From contig NZ_CP032286.1 in the NCBI RefSeq assembly GCF_002165305.2, forward strand, positions 1,860,001 to 1,924,000: 64,000 nucleotides of DNA, in the 5' to 3' direction. Made by a program: the position numbers and the translations under genes. Position 1 is the stretch's first letter; each line of letters begins with the position of its first letter. Below, piece after piece: positions 9,327 through 19,698 of the stretch. Source of the stretch: Acinetobacter sp. WCHA55. Lineage in GTDB: Bacteria; Pseudomonadota; Gammaproteobacteria; Pseudomonadales; Moraxellaceae. The notes beneath the pieces were generated by a model. That model was not told the DNA's origin and did no database searches. It saw nothing but the letters and a program-made list of their open reading frames with translations.

Positions 9327-9548
9327 ACTATCAAGTGTGCGCCTTAAGAGCGCAATTCAGATAGAAAGGATGTATAAAAATATTGCTACACGGCCTAACG
9401 TCTTGGCTAGTTGTCTTTCCAACTTAAAACTGCTGCCACCGTGTTTGGCAAGCAACTAGTGCACACATCGCAACAAAATTCGACTTAATTCTTATATTTT
9501 AATGCATACAAATATTTTATTGTGGTATTCATTAAAGCGACAACCATA

Positions 9549-9576
9549 AAAAAGCGAGTTGTAAAAACTCGCTTTT
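9549..9576 (-). terminator. Intrinsic terminator for the lipoprotein gene
   Basis: The stem AAAAGCGAGTT/AACTCGCTTTT has a short loop. Read leftward it follows the stop of the lipoprotein gene by about 20 bases and ends in T residues. Confidence 0.8.
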
Positions 9577-9594
9577 GGTCACACTATTTAGGTC

Positions 9595-10077
9595 TTAAAC
9601 CCCTACTTTTTTAGGGTCCGTATTGCCTAAACTTGGGTTATCAATTGCGCCCCGACATTGTGCTTTATCACGTTCATAATCGCTCTGTTTCTGTGCAACA
9701 CTCGAAGAACCCTCTAAAGTCTCACGTGCCCATACTTCTAAACTGGTCAAGGCTTTACGGCACAGTGCGTATTTCCCTTCGGTTACTGAATCTGTCATTT
9801 TGACATTGATACGCCAGTCCGTACTCAGTTTACGTGCAGGATGACGGACTTTGGCTTCAATCTGATCCAGTTGCTTGTTATAGACCAAGCCGTCTACTTC
9901 ATTGATAAATACCCAAGCACGCTGGGCATATTCCGTAGCGTCATTGGTAATTTTTGGCGCTGCCTTAATTTCTACTTTTTGTTCAGGAGCTTGCTCTGAC
10001 TGTCCACAAGCTTGTAAAAGTAAACTGCTTACAATTATAGCAGTCAGCCCTAAAGTACGTAATTCGAGCTTCAACAT
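9595..10077 (-). CDS. Hypothetical lipoprotein
   Basis: The 160-residue protein starts at MLKLELRTLGLTAIIVSSLL, followed by the lipobox LLQAC with Cys near residue 24. The mature part is charged, with two cysteines (ALCRKALTS and KAQCRGAID) spaced about 40 residues apart that could form a disulfide. I do not recognise the family. It is conserved-looking and has its own terminator. A longer start at 10137 would bury the signal peptide, so it was rejected. Confidence 0.75.
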   Translation of the reverse strand: MLKLELRTLGLTAIIVSSLLLQACGQSEQAPEQKVEIKAAPKITNDATEYAQRAWVFINEVDGLVYNKQLDQIEAKVRHPARKLSTDWRINVKMTDSVTEGKYALCRKALTSLEVWARETLEGSSSVAQKQSDYERDKAQCRGAIDNPSLGNTDPKKVGV

Positions 10078-10178
10078 GGTTAAACGCCTCAACAAACAAT
10101 TGGGCACTATGCTAGTGAATTCAGTTACAATACACAATCAATTTTGACCCATCGATAAAGTCTTCTTCAAGGTGTGTT

Positions 10179-10931
10179 GTGTCCGAACTTAATCCCACTT
10201 CTGCGCAAGCTGCTGGCTTTTGGCAAGGGGCTAAGGATAGCCAAGCGATTATCTTTACCTATCTACCTGTTTCTTTTGCCTTTGGTGTATCTGCAACCCA
10301 GTTTGGTTTTAGTGCATGGGAGGCTTTATTTTTATCCTGCTCAATGTATGCAGGGGCCAGTCAGTTTTTAGTGGTTGCACTATTGGGTAGTGGCACGTCT
10401 ATTTGGATGACTGCCCTCACTGTCATTGCCCTAGATATTCGTCACTTACTCTATGGCCCTGCGCTACAAAACTTAATTCAAGATAAACTGAACTTAAAAA
10501 AAACCGCTATTTGGTCATGGGGACTAACCGACGAAGTCTTTGCCTCAGGCATGATTAAACTGTCACAACGTCGTCAAGAGTGGTCTGAGTCTTGGATGCT
10601 CGGTTTAAGCCTGTTTAGTTGGCTCGCATGGGCTACAGGTTCTTTTCTGGGTGGAATGTTTTCAGACCAAGTCAGTCATTTACCCCAGTTTTTACAAGCC
10701 GCTCTAGACTTTCTATTACCTGCACTGTTCTTAAGTTTCTTATTGGCAGCTTTTGAAAAGAAACACACTTTTGTTGTGGCTGTGACCATTCTTGTATCTG
10801 CCATTGCCTGCTATTTTATCGACTTATCCGCTGCGATTTTTATTGGTATTAGTTCGGGTATATTTGCAGGTTTGTTTAAGCATTATGTACTGAAAAATCC
10901 AGACCCGGAACATATGGGAGATCAAGCATGA
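10179..10931 (+). CDS. AzlC-family branched-chain amino acid exporter, large subunit
   Basis: This 250-residue membrane protein has the AzlC/YgaZ landmarks: an early PVSFAFGVSATQFGFS segment, CSMYAGASQFLVVALL, and DIRHLLYGPAL. The start is a GTG giving MSELNPTSAQAAGFW. YgaZH/AzlCD pairs export valine and related amino acids. The stop overlaps the start of the small subunit (ATGA), the usual arrangement for this two-gene exporter. Confidence 0.9.
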   Translation: MSELNPTSAQAAGFWQGAKDSQAIIFTYLPVSFAFGVSATQFGFSAWEALFLSCSMYAGASQFLVVALLGSGTSIWMTALTVIALDIRHLLYGPALQNLIQDKLNLKKTAIWSWGLTDEVFASGMIKLSQRRQEWSESWMLGLSLFSWLAWATGSFLGGMFSDQVSHLPQFLQAALDFLLPALFLSFLLAAFEKKHTFVVAVTILVSAIACYFIDLSAAIFIGISSGIFAGLFKHYVLKNPDPEHMGDQA

Positions 10932-11275
10932 ATATCGAAATTATCTTGGTCGGCATTTTAGTGGGTATTGCAAATTTTGCCTCTCGTTTTGGCCCATTCT
11001 TCGTCATTCAAAAGTTCCAGCAAGGTTCACAGAAACGCGGTGCTTTATGGTTGAAAATTGCATTGGGTTCGATTGGTATCGCGGCGATTACTTCAATGCT
11101 CGTGGTTGCGACTTTGCCTCCTTTATTAGACACGCCCAATAAAAGTTTTGCCATGTTGATCGGCTTTATTGTATTAGCTGGGCTTTATTTCAAATTTAAG
11201 CAAATCGTCCCTGCTACACTTACCGCCGCACTGAGCTATGGCTTGGTCTATACCTATATTCCTATGCCTTTTTAG
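10928..11275 (+). CDS. AzlD-family branched-chain amino acid exporter, small subunit
   Basis: This 115-residue protein has about four transmembrane segments and the family N-terminal pattern (GIANFASRFGPFFV) and C-terminal pattern (ALSYGLVYTY). It overlaps the AzlC gene by four bases (ATGA) and forms a complex with it. No obvious terminator follows. Confidence 0.88.
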   Translation: MNIEIILVGILVGIANFASRFGPFFVIQKFQQGSQKRGALWLKIALGSIGIAAITSMLVVATLPPLLDTPNKSFAMLIGFIVLAGLYFKFKQIVPATLTAALSYGLVYTYIPMPF

Positions 11276-11519
11276 CCCATATCTTACATCTATCGGAACT
11301 TGAAGTGCTCTTTAATGCTATTCAATTTATGCAAGTCATTTCCAGCTTGATTTAAAAAATTTATTTGGCATCCTTTTGCATGAAAATTTTGATGTTGGAA
11401 TGCACAGCATTATAAAAAAAATTGTTGGACAATATCATTAATTTATGTGAATGAACCCTGAACACTTTTAAGAGTTCTGCTATGCTAAAAGCCCATAAAA
11501 TCAAGCATGGATGATTTAC

Positions 11520-12725
11520 ATGAGCGTTACTATTGGTACTCCACTTCAGCCTTCAGCATTTAAAGTCCTGCTATTGGGATCTGGAGAGCTAGGGAAAGAG
11601 GTTGTGATTTCTTTACAACGTTTAGGTGTAGAAGTTCATGCTGCTGACCGTTACGACCATGCTCCTGCAATGCAAGTGGCACACTATGCCTATACCTTGA
11701 ATATGGCAGATGCGGCAGCGCTGAAACAGCTCATTCAGGAAATTAAGCCGAATCTCATTGTTCCCGAAATTGAAGCCATTGCAACGCAAGTATTGGTTGA
11801 AATCGAACAAGATAATATTGCAACCGTCATCCCTTCTGCAAAAGCGGTCAATTTAACCATGAACCGTGAAGGCATCCGTCGTTTAGCTGCGGAAGAACTG
11901 GGGTTACCAACCTCAGCTTACCGTTTTGCAGATACTTTAGAATCTTTCCGTGCTGCATGTGATGACATTGGTTATCCAAACTTTGTAAAACCGGTCATGT
12001 CCTCTTCTGGCAAAGGCCAATCCCGCGTAAAAGAATTCTCAGAAGTTGATGCTGCGTGGGAATATGCACAAACAGGTGGTCGTGTAAATCAAGGGACAGT
12101 AATTGTAGAATCTCAAATTGATTTTGATTTTGAAATTACGCTATTAACAGTCCGTTCAAAAAACCCTGAAACAGGTGATATTGAAACTTCGTACTGCGAC
12201 CCAATTGGTCACCGCCAAGACGCAGGCGACTATGTTGAAAGCTGGCAGCCTCAAGCCATGTCACCAGTGGCCCTCGACGAAGCAAGACGTATTGCTAATA
12301 AAGTCACCATCGCATTGGGTGGCTGTGGTATTTTCGGTGTAGAACTCTTTGTCAAAGGTGATAAAGTGTGGTTTAGTGAAGTATCACCACGCCCACATGA
12401 CACAGGTCTTGTGACGCTTGCCTCTCAGTTCCAAAGTGAATTTGAACTACATGCACGTGCAATTTTAGGCCTACCTGTAAATACAGCTCGTCACAGCATT
12501 GCAGCAAGCGCCGTGATCTATGCAGGTATGGATGCAAATAACTTATCTTTTTCTGGCTTAAATCTTGCTTTGGCAAACCCAAATACTGATTTACGCATTT
12601 TTGGGAAACCAGAAGGCTTTACACGTCGCCGTATGGGCGTTGCGACAGCACGTGCAGAAACAACTGACCAAGCGCGTGAACTAGCTGTACAAGCTGCTAC
12701 ACTGGTTAGCGTTCATCAAAATTAA
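11520..12725 (+). CDS. purT: Formate-dependent phosphoribosylglycinamide formyltransferase (PurT)
   Basis: This 401-residue ATP-grasp enzyme adds formate to GAR in purine synthesis, an alternative to folate-dependent PurN. It has the N-terminal [12 protein letters not shown] nucleotide fold, the [18 protein letters not shown] segment, the [11 protein letters not shown] loop and the metal-binding [11 protein letters not shown] motif. The ATG at 11520 matches the family N-terminus. Another ATG three codons upstream is possible. It is upstream of glnD but separated from it by a normal promoter-sized gap of only 28 bases, so read-through is likely. Confidence 0.96.
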   Translation: MSVTIGTPLQPSAFKVLLLGSGELGKEVVISLQRLGVEVHAADRYDHAPAMQVAHYAYTLNMADAAALKQLIQEIKPNLIVPEIEAIATQVLVEIEQDNIATVIPSAKAVNLTMNREGIRRLAAEELGLPTSAYRFADTLESFRAACDDIGYPNFVKPVMSSSGKGQSRVKEFSEVDAAWEYAQTGGRVNQGTVIVESQIDFDFEITLLTVRSKNPETGDIETSYCDPIGHRQDAGDYVESWQPQAMSPVALDEARRIANKVTIALGGCGIFGVELFVKGDKVWFSEVSPRPHDTGLVTLASQFQSEFELHARAILGLPVNTARHSIAASAVIYAGMDANNLSFSGLNLALANPNTDLRIFGKPEGFTRRRMGVATARAETTDQARELAVQAATLVSVHQN

Positions 12726-12753
12726 GCGTTGTTAAAATATACGGATACGGTTC

Positions 12754-15420
12754 ATGATCAATACTTCTCCACTGCTTAACTATGTCAGCAGTAATCACGA
12801 CATCAAAGCGATTAATCAATGGCGTAGTGATGTCGAAAATCAATTACAAGAAAGTTTTGATCATGGCCAATCCATCCGTGATGTCATTTTAACGCGTTCA
12901 AATATGACCGATGAAGCACTTATTTTCCTATGGAAATATGCAAAACTCGATCAGACAGACTTAAGTTTATTTGCCGTTGGTGGCTATGGTCGCCGCGAGA
13001 TGTTGCCTTACTCAGACGTAGACATCATGATCTTGTCTGAAGATGAGTTTAGTGAAGAACAAGAAAAACTTATTTCTGTCTTTATTTCTTCACTTTGGGA
13101 TGTTGGCAATTTCAAGCCCGGCATTAGTGTGCGCACCATTGCCAACTGTGTTGAGCAAGCAACCTCTGACTTAACTGTTGCCACCGCCCTCATCGAATCC
13201 CGTTTAATTACGGGCAATGAACACTTAGCCAAATGGCCTCGTCGCATTGTTTCGCAAACATGGACAGACAAAACCTTCTATGATGCAAAAATGGAAGAAC
13301 AAGCCAAGCGCTATGCACAGCATAACTTTACGGAAAGTAACCTAGAACCCGATATAAAAAATGCGCCGGGCGGCATTCGAGACATTAACCAAATTGGTTG
13401 GATTGCCAAGCGGCATTTCCGCGTCAATCGTATTTATGACTTGGTGCATTTAGGCTTTATTTCGGAGTTTGAGTTAGGTGTATTAGAAGAAGCCGAAAGC
13501 TTCCTCTGGGAAATTCGTCATCACCTACACCGCCTAACGAAACGTGATGAAAACCGTTTACTGTTTGACTATCAACGTGACATTGCCGCAAAGTTTGGCT
13601 ATGTTCGTGAAGAAGGCAAATCACCGAATTATCCAATTGAACAATTCATGAAGCGTTATTATCGAAGCGCTCAACAAGTCACCACGCTGAATGAAATGCT
13701 ATTGGCTTATTTCAATGAATCTGTAATTACCCCACGCCTGCCGAACTATGAGCGCAACATTGAAGAAATCAATGAAAATTTTAAACTAGTTGACGGTAAG
13801 CTAGCCGTTCAACACCATAAGATTTTCTCTGAAAACCCAAGTGCTATTTTAGAAATTTTCTATATATTGGCCAATCGACCTGAAATTACAGGCATTCGCG
13901 CGCGTACGCTACGACTATTAGTTTTGGCAGCTAAACGAATTGACCAAAAATATAGAGATAATCCAGCACATCAAGCCCTGTTTATGGCCATCATTCGCTC
14001 CCCGCATCGTTTATATGAAACCATGGTAGCAATGAAACGTTATGGCGTTTTAGGTAACTATATTCCTGCATTTGGGCAGATTATGGGGTTGATGCAGTAT
14101 GACTTGTTTCATATCTATACCGTTGATGCACATACCTTACTGCTACTGCGCAACTTAAACCGTTTCAAAGAGCCTGAGTTTGCCAAAGACTTCCCTGTCG
14201 TGAGTTCGGTGTTCCAACGTCTTGCACGTCGTGACATTGTATATTTGGCTGCCATTTTCCATGATATCGCTAAAGGCCGTGGTGGTGACCATAGTGAGCT
14301 GGGTGCAAGCGATGCGATTGAATTCTGTCGTAGCCATGGTTTTACCGAACGTGAATGCAACCTTGTCGCATGGCTCATCCAAAACCATTTACTCATGTCT
14401 GTCACTTCTCAAAAGAAAGATATTTCTGACCCCGATGTGGTTAAAGCGTTTGCTGAGAAAATGGGCGACATGGAACATCTCGACTATCTGTATACCTTGA
14501 CTGTTTCAGATATTAATGCCACCAATCCCTCGCTTTGGAACACGTGGCGCGCATCACTGATGCGTCAGCTCTATACGCATGCACGTGACGTGATTCGCTC
14601 AGGTTTAGGCCGTCCTGTGGATTATCAAATGCTCATCGAGGACACCAAGTTTTCTGCCAGCGAACAACTAGTCGAAGAGTTTGCACTAGATGATGTCGAA
14701 AAAGTCTGGCAAGAACTGGGAGATGAATATTTCCTCAAAGAATCTGCCGATGAAATTGCTTGGCATACACGCGCTATTTTACAGCACGGTGATAACCCTG
14801 AACCGTTGGTTTTAATGCGTGCACAGCGTAAATTTGCTCAAGATGCAGTACAAATCTTTATTTATACCCAAGATCAGCCCAATCTGTTTGCAACAACGGT
14901 TGCTATTCTAGATCGTATGAATTTGGACGTACAAGATGCACGTATTATTACCGCGACCAAAGCATTTAGCTTAGACACTTATGTCGTTCTTGACCGTTTT
15001 GGTACGCTGCTAACAGACCCTGAACGTGAAGCAAAAGTGCTGTCAGCATTAAAAGATGCCTTAGCCAATTCAGATAAATATCCAGGACTCATGCAGCGTC
15101 GCATCCCTCGTCAGCTACGCCATTTCGACATTGAAAACACCGTTGATATTACGTTGAATGAAGCACTGCAACAAAACATGGTCGAAATTGCAACACTTGA
15201 CCATCCTGGCTTACTTGCCAAAGTAGGCGGGTTGTTTATGATGCAAGGTCTAGATATTCACTCTGCTAAAATTGCCACCCTAGGTGAGCGTGCCGAAGAT
15301 ATTTTCTTTGTCACCAAAAAAGATGGTCAACCCATGACTGAAACTGAAGCTGAAACTTTTGCTGCACAACTAAAATCAGCCTTAGATGAAGCCTCTAGTC
15401 AGGTCTGCGGTCAACATTAA
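12754..15420 (+). CDS. glnD: [Protein-PII] uridylyltransferase / uridylyl-removing enzyme (GlnD)
   Basis: The full-length protein has 888 residues. Domains in order: a nucleotidyltransferase domain with [17 protein letters not shown] near residues 72-90, a GlnE-like helical region with [14 protein letters not shown], an HD domain ([16 protein letters not shown] near residue 504) and two C-terminal ACT domains (about residues 705-785 and 812-888) that sense glutamine. It adds or removes UMP on PII proteins and so sets glutamine synthetase and nitrogen gene activity. dapC follows after 24 bases, a neighbour pair also known in other gamma- and beta-proteobacteria. Confidence 0.97.
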   Translation: MINTSPLLNYVSSNHDIKAINQWRSDVENQLQESFDHGQSIRDVILTRSNMTDEALIFLWKYAKLDQTDLSLFAVGGYGRREMLPYSDVDIMILSEDEFSEEQEKLISVFISSLWDVGNFKPGISVRTIANCVEQATSDLTVATALIESRLITGNEHLAKWPRRIVSQTWTDKTFYDAKMEEQAKRYAQHNFTESNLEPDIKNAPGGIRDINQIGWIAKRHFRVNRIYDLVHLGFISEFELGVLEEAESFLWEIRHHLHRLTKRDENRLLFDYQRDIAAKFGYVREEGKSPNYPIEQFMKRYYRSAQQVTTLNEMLLAYFNESVITPRLPNYERNIEEINENFKLVDGKLAVQHHKIFSENPSAILEIFYILANRPEITGIRARTLRLLVLAAKRIDQKYRDNPAHQALFMAIIRSPHRLYETMVAMKRYGVLGNYIPAFGQIMGLMQYDLFHIYTVDAHTLLLLRNLNRFKEPEFAKDFPVVSSVFQRLARRDIVYLAAIFHDIAKGRGGDHSELGASDAIEFCRSHGFTERECNLVAWLIQNHLLMSVTSQKKDISDPDVVKAFAEKMGDMEHLDYLYTLTVSDINATNPSLWNTWRASLMRQLYTHARDVIRSGLGRPVDYQMLIEDTKFSASEQLVEEFALDDVEKVWQELGDEYFLKESADEIAWHTRAILQHGDNPEPLVLMRAQRKFAQDAVQIFIYTQDQPNLFATTVAILDRMNLDVQDARIITATKAFSLDTYVVLDRFGTLLTDPEREAKVLSALKDALANSDKYPGLMQRRIPRQLRHFDIENTVDITLNEALQQNMVEIATLDHPGLLAKVGGLFMMQGLDIHSAKIATLGERAEDIFFVTKKDGQPMTETEAETFAAQLKSALDEASSQVCGQH

Positions 15421-15444
15421 CAATACACACTGGTATTTTGTTTC

Positions 15445-16614
15445 ATGAACTCGAGTTTATCCCTTTTACACCCTTATCCTTTTGAAAAGTTGAATAAACT
15501 ATTTCAGGATATTACTCCCGCAGACTTACCCCTCATTCCACTCTCGATTGGTGAGCCTAAGCATCCTGCACCCGAGTTTGTGAAACAAGCCATTATCGAT
15601 AATTTTCAGCATTTATCGACCTATCCAAACAGTAAAGGTATACCCGAATTACGCACCAGTATTGCAAACTGGCTGACCCGTCGTTTTCAACTCAATCAGA
15701 TTAGTGCAGAAAACAATATATTGCCTGTTTCTGGCACCCGTGAAGCAATTTTCTCTTTTGTGCAAGCATTGGTGAATCGTGAAGATGCGCCTTATGTGGT
15801 GATGCCTAATCCGTTCTATCAAATTTATGAAGGTGCAGCCTTACTTGCTGGAGCAAAACCATACTTTGTAAATTGCACCGAAGAAAATGGTTATCTCGGT
15901 GACTTTGATGCTGTACCTGCTGAAGTCTGGGAGAAAACTGCCCTGTTATTTGTCTGTACACCGGGCAATCCGACTGGTGCGGTTTTATCAAAAGAACAAT
16001 TCAAAAAATTAATCGCACTGTCAGACCGATATGGTTTTGTGATTGCATCAGATGAATGCTACTCAGAGCTTTGGTTTGATACTGCACCTGTGGGTCTACT
16101 CGAGGTTTGTGCTGAAATAGGGCGAGACGACTACAAAAACTGTGTCGTATTCCACTCACTGTCTAAACGCTCAAACTTACCGGGTATGCGTTCTGGCTTT
16201 GTCGCGGGTGATGCAGCATTGCTCAAACCTTATTTACAATACCGTACGTATCATGGTGCGGCGATGCCTGTACAGCACCAATTGGCTTCGATTGCAGCAT
16301 GGGATGACGAAGCGCATGTTGAAGAAAATCGTGTGCAATATCGCGCAAAATTTGATTTATTTCAAAAGGAATTAGGCCATTTACTGCCCCTACAAAAACC
16401 AGATGCAGGTTTTTACTACTGGTTAAAAGTAGATAATGACGAAACTTTTGCAAAAATGCTCATGGAAAAAGCACATGTCAAAGTACTTCCTGGACGTTAT
16501 TTGTCACGAAATACTGAGCAAGGTAACCCAGGCGAAAACCATGTACGTCTTGCACTAGTTGCAGATCTTGCACAGTGTGAGCAAGTGATTAAACGCTTAA
16601 AAGCGATTTTGTAA
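15445..16614 (+). CDS. dapC: Succinyldiaminopimelate transaminase (DapC)
   Basis: This 389-residue fold-type I PLP enzyme has LSIGEPKHPAPEFV at the N-terminus, the CTPGNPTGAVLS loop, SDECYSELWF, and the PLP lysine in HSLSKRSNLPGMRSG (about residue 240). The arginine that binds the carboxylate lies in HVRLALV near the end. It makes N-succinyl-diaminopimelate for lysine and peptidoglycan synthesis. The glnD neighbourhood supports DapC over other aminotransferases. A bidirectional terminator follows. Confidence 0.92.
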   Translation: MNSSLSLLHPYPFEKLNKLFQDITPADLPLIPLSIGEPKHPAPEFVKQAIIDNFQHLSTYPNSKGIPELRTSIANWLTRRFQLNQISAENNILPVSGTREAIFSFVQALVNREDAPYVVMPNPFYQIYEGAALLAGAKPYFVNCTEENGYLGDFDAVPAEVWEKTALLFVCTPGNPTGAVLSKEQFKKLIALSDRYGFVIASDECYSELWFDTAPVGLLEVCAEIGRDDYKNCVVFHSLSKRSNLPGMRSGFVAGDAALLKPYLQYRTYHGAAMPVQHQLASIAAWDDEAHVEENRVQYRAKFDLFQKELGHLLPLQKPDAGFYYWLKVDNDETFAKMLMEKAHVKVLPGRYLSRNTEQGNPGENHVRLALVADLAQCEQVIKRLKAIL

Positions 16615-16626
16615 ACAAGCTCATCT

Positions 16627-16662
16627 AAAAAGAAAACCTCCTATAAAGGAGGTTTTCTTTTT
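16627..16662. terminator. Bidirectional intrinsic terminator between dapC and the siderophore receptor
   Basis: The stem AGAAAACCTCC/GGAGGTTTTCT is flanked by an A-run and a T-run, serving the converging dapC and TonB receptor genes. Confidence 0.92.
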
Positions 16663-16669
16663 CATTCGA

Positions 16670-18859
16670 TTAAAAATCAAATGATGCACTTAAAGTAAAT
16701 GTACGAGGTTGTGCCAATGTTAAGTATGTATAATCATTGGTACTTGCTGAAGCCCAATACTCTTTATCAAATAAGTTGGTAATACCAAAATTAATTACTG
16801 TTGGAACCTGATTAATCTGGGTTTTATAATTCGCTCCCACATCTACACGCGTCCAATCGTTTAATTTTAATGTATTTGCATTATTTGCGTACTGACTACC
16901 AGTATAAATCACACGACCATTAATTGAAACATCTTGTGGTACAGGTAATTTCCAATCTGCTTCTACATTCGCCTGAAACTCTGGCACACCAATCACTTGG
17001 TTACCGTCAAACAAACCTTGATACGTTTCTTTTTGCTCAGTATCAATCCACGTTGCGCCACCTAAGATGCGAACTGCATCGGTTAATTGACCATAGGCAT
17101 TAAATTCAATACCCTGATGAATATTTTTCGCATCAGTAAATTGGGCTGAACCTGCCGTATTTACAGCAGCTTTGCGGCGTTCAGTATTAAAATAATTTAA
17201 ACCACCACCAATTGCACCATTTTCATATTTCAAGCCAATTTCTTTTTGTTTTGACACAAAAGGATCGGCAACATAATAGTTACCAGTACTGCTGTCTAAC
17301 AGTCCATCACCTTGTACCAAAGCTTCGACATAGTTGCCATAAACCGCCAATTCAGGCGTAATTCTATAACTTACACCCATTGCAGGCGTCACTTTATCTT
17401 TATTAATGTTGTGCTTGTAGACCCCATATGAATAAACATCTTGATCTATTTCTTGATAACGCGCCCCAAACATAACCGTTAATCGATCATCTAGAGCGGA
17501 AATATTGTCGCCTAAAGCCACACTTCTTAAAGTCGCCACATTCGCTTTTGGATAAGTTCCTTTAGAACCTAGCCATTTATCAATATTAGACTCATTACTA
17601 TAAATAGGGTTATAGAAGTTATCAGCCACTCCTGTAGCATAACCATAACTATAGCGCTTATCTGCTCGGTATATCGAACCAGAAAGAACGGCATTATGGC
17701 TTAATGTGCCAGTATTAAATTTAGTTTTAATACCTACTTCACCCGTATTGTTTTTATCTTTTCGTAAAATTGTTGAGGCAGATAAAGAAGCAGCGCCCGT
17801 GTCCGTATTACTAAGTTGCTGACTAGAATATACGCCCGCTTCTTCACTAACACGGAAACCATAAGCAGCATAAGCAGTCATAGCATCATTAAAGTCATAT
17901 TCTGCACGATAACTACCAAAGACATCTTCCTCATTAGAATATGTCCATGATTGTCCATGATAATCCGCATATTGTGATGCACTTGGGACCGAAGTTACCG
18001 CATTGGTCAAACGCAAACTTGGACGGTTTTCTTTAAGACGGTTGTTGTTGTATCCTAAATCACCTGATAAACGCAGTTGATCACCCCGATAATCAAGCGC
18101 AATCGAAGCCAATCCAAGCGAATTATCTTCTTTATCAACTTCTGTATCACCGCCATGGTATGCCGTATTTACACGTACACCATATTGATCATTTTCACCA
18201 AAACGTTCAGATACATCAGTTGATAAGTAACCGCCATTAAAATCTGTACCTGCTGTTACACGTTTGAGCGGTTCATTGGCTGCGCGTTTAGGCACCAAGT
18301 TAACAGAACCACCAATGCCAGAACCTCCCGGCATTGCACCATTTAAAAATGCCGAAGCACCTTTGAAAACTTCAACTCGCTCAAATAATTCTGTAGGAAT
18401 GTATTGACGTGGCAAAATCCCATACAGGCCATTATAACTTGTATCATCAGAGGCCAAAACGAAACCACGAATAAAATAAGTTTCCTGAAAGTTACCAAAA
18501 CCTTTAGCTAAACGAACGGATGGATCAGCTTGTAAAACATCCCCAACACTCTTTGCTTGACGTTCTTGAATGTATTGGTTGGTATAGCTGGTTAAGCTAA
18601 ATGGGTTTTCTAAATTTTTCTGGTTACCAAAGACACCTACTCGCCCGCCAGTCGCAACCTGTCCACCAGCGAAAGCCTCCATTAAACCATTTGCAGAAGC
18701 ATCAGCACTCGCAACTATACGGATTGTTTCCAAAGCTGTCACATCATTTGCCTGAGATGAGGAGTCAGATTCAACGAATACTGGAGCTTCGGCAGCATAT
18801 GAAATGCTGTAGCCAGATACACATGCCATCATTAACACCAATGGTTTCAGCTTAACCAT
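16670..18859 (-). CDS. TonB-dependent siderophore receptor
   Basis: This 729-residue outer membrane protein has a signal peptide (residues 1 to about 22, ending SYA). The TonB box is probably ALETIRIVA, near residues 42-50, and a plug domain follows (about residues 80-190, with SVGDVLQADPSVR, YFIRGFVLASDD, FERVEVFKGASAFLNG, GGSGIGGSVNLVPKR). The rest is a 22-strand barrel ending in the C-terminal F (SASFDF). Plug features match FhuA/FcuA-type siderophore receptors. The ligand cannot be assigned. The upstream gap carries several ATGAGAAT-like sites and a large palindrome, consistent with iron control. Confidence 0.93.
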   Translation of the reverse strand: MVKLKPLVLMMACVSGYSISYAAEAPVFVESDSSSQANDVTALETIRIVASADASANGLMEAFAGGQVATGGRVGVFGNQKNLENPFSLTSYTNQYIQERQAKSVGDVLQADPSVRLAKGFGNFQETYFIRGFVLASDDTSYNGLYGILPRQYIPTELFERVEVFKGASAFLNGAMPGGSGIGGSVNLVPKRAANEPLKRVTAGTDFNGGYLSTDVSERFGENDQYGVRVNTAYHGGDTEVDKEDNSLGLASIALDYRGDQLRLSGDLGYNNNRLKENRPSLRLTNAVTSVPSASQYADYHGQSWTYSNEEDVFGSYRAEYDFNDAMTAYAAYGFRVSEEAGVYSSQQLSNTDTGAASLSASTILRKDKNNTGEVGIKTKFNTGTLSHNAVLSGSIYRADKRYSYGYATGVADNFYNPIYSNESNIDKWLGSKGTYPKANVATLRSVALGDNISALDDRLTVMFGARYQEIDQDVYSYGVYKHNINKDKVTPAMGVSYRITPELAVYGNYVEALVQGDGLLDSSTGNYYVADPFVSKQKEIGLKYENGAIGGGLNYFNTERRKAAVNTAGSAQFTDAKNIHQGIEFNAYGQLTDAVRILGGATWIDTEQKETYQGLFDGNQVIGVPEFQANVEADWKLPVPQDVSINGRVIYTGSQYANNANTLKLNDWTRVDVGANYKTQINQVPTVINFGITNLFDKEYWASASTNDYTYLTLAQPRTFTLSASFDF

Positions 18860-18929
18860 TTCCTACCCTTTTCATCAATCTAAAATTCGAGCCTGATAGT
18901 AAATGAGAATTGGTCTTAATCAAACTGAT

Positions 18930-18968
18930 TTAACTCTCATTTAAATTGTAAATTCAAATGAGAATTAA
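18930..18968. promoter_or_regulatory. Large near-perfect palindrome upstream of the siderophore receptor
   Basis: The arms are 18 bases each with two mismatches around a short centre. The core is CTCATTTAAATT, then GTA, then AATTCAAATGAG. Related ATGAGAAT or ATTCTCAT copies lie at 18902-18911 and 19023-19032. The half-sites resemble Fur operator halves, but the match to the 19-base Fur consensus is only moderate. Either Fur or another dimeric regulator could bind. Confidence 0.55.
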
Positions 18969-19039
18969 TTATTCCATTGTTATAACTTATGACATCAGAC
19001 AACTGATTTACTTTTACTTCAAGATTCTCATCTGACTAG

Positions 19040-19651
19040 TCAACCTAATAGCAAAACGAGTGCAAAAAAGGCAAAGCAGCACCCTGACAACTTATAAAGC
19101 CAGTTGAGCCGCTGGGTTAAAAAATGATTCCAGCGCTTCCAACTCAATAACTTAAGCAACAATAGATTCCACATCAGAACCACAGTCACCATCCAGAGAC
19201 TCATTAAAAGCAAGGTATAAACATCAAATTTTGAATAAACCAGCAATATCAAACTACTATAGAACATCATATTTTTAGGGTTCAGCAAACTTGACTGTAA
19301 ACCTTGAGTAAAACATAGAGTTCTCGTTTGAGGAGGTGCAGGATCACACGCTTGAACTTCAACATTCTCATGATGCTTATAGCGAAAACATTGCATAGAC
19401 AAATACAATAAATAAGCAATACCTAATCCGCGTAACAATAGCAGAACATAAGCATGAATATGTCCAAGCCACCCCAGTAAAGTAAAAATCAGCGCTAGAA
19501 TAAAAGCATTCCCAGCCACTATACCAAAAATTGTATATCGTGCCCTTCGTTGACCATTGTTTAATGCCGTCATCAGAATGAGGAAAAAATCGGGGCCAGG
19601 AGAAAGTAAAGCCACAAAATGCGTCACAGCAATAACAATAAAAAGTTCCAT
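19040..19651 (-). CDS. LysE/RhtB-family amino acid exporter
   Basis: This membrane protein of about 203 residues has six segments and the family motif LLSPGPDFFLI near the N-terminus. A second feature, LQSSLLNPKNMMFY, is also typical of RhtB-like exporters. The ATG at 19651 is seven bases from an AGAGGG ribosome binding site and is preferred over the GTG just upstream. It lies downstream of an AraC-type regulator on the same strand, with which it forms a common regulator-exporter pair. Confidence 0.88.
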   Translation of the reverse strand: MELFIVIAVTHFVALLSPGPDFFLILMTALNNGQRRARYTIFGIVAGNAFILALIFTLLGWLGHIHAYVLLLLRGLGIAYLLYLSMQCFRYKHHENVEVQACDPAPPQTRTLCFTQGLQSSLLNPKNMMFYSSLILLVYSKFDVYTLLLMSLWMVTVVLMWNLLLLKLLSWKRWNHFLTQRLNWLYKLSGCCFAFFALVLLLG

Positions 19652-19698
19652 CACTTATCCCTCTTTAAAAGTGAGATAAGCCTAATGACGGATAATGA

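Noticed and set aside
9327..9548. Possible small RNA between the Crp-type gene and the lipoprotein terminator
   Set aside because: There is some short complementarity, but no convincing promoter, structure or terminator for a separate RNA.
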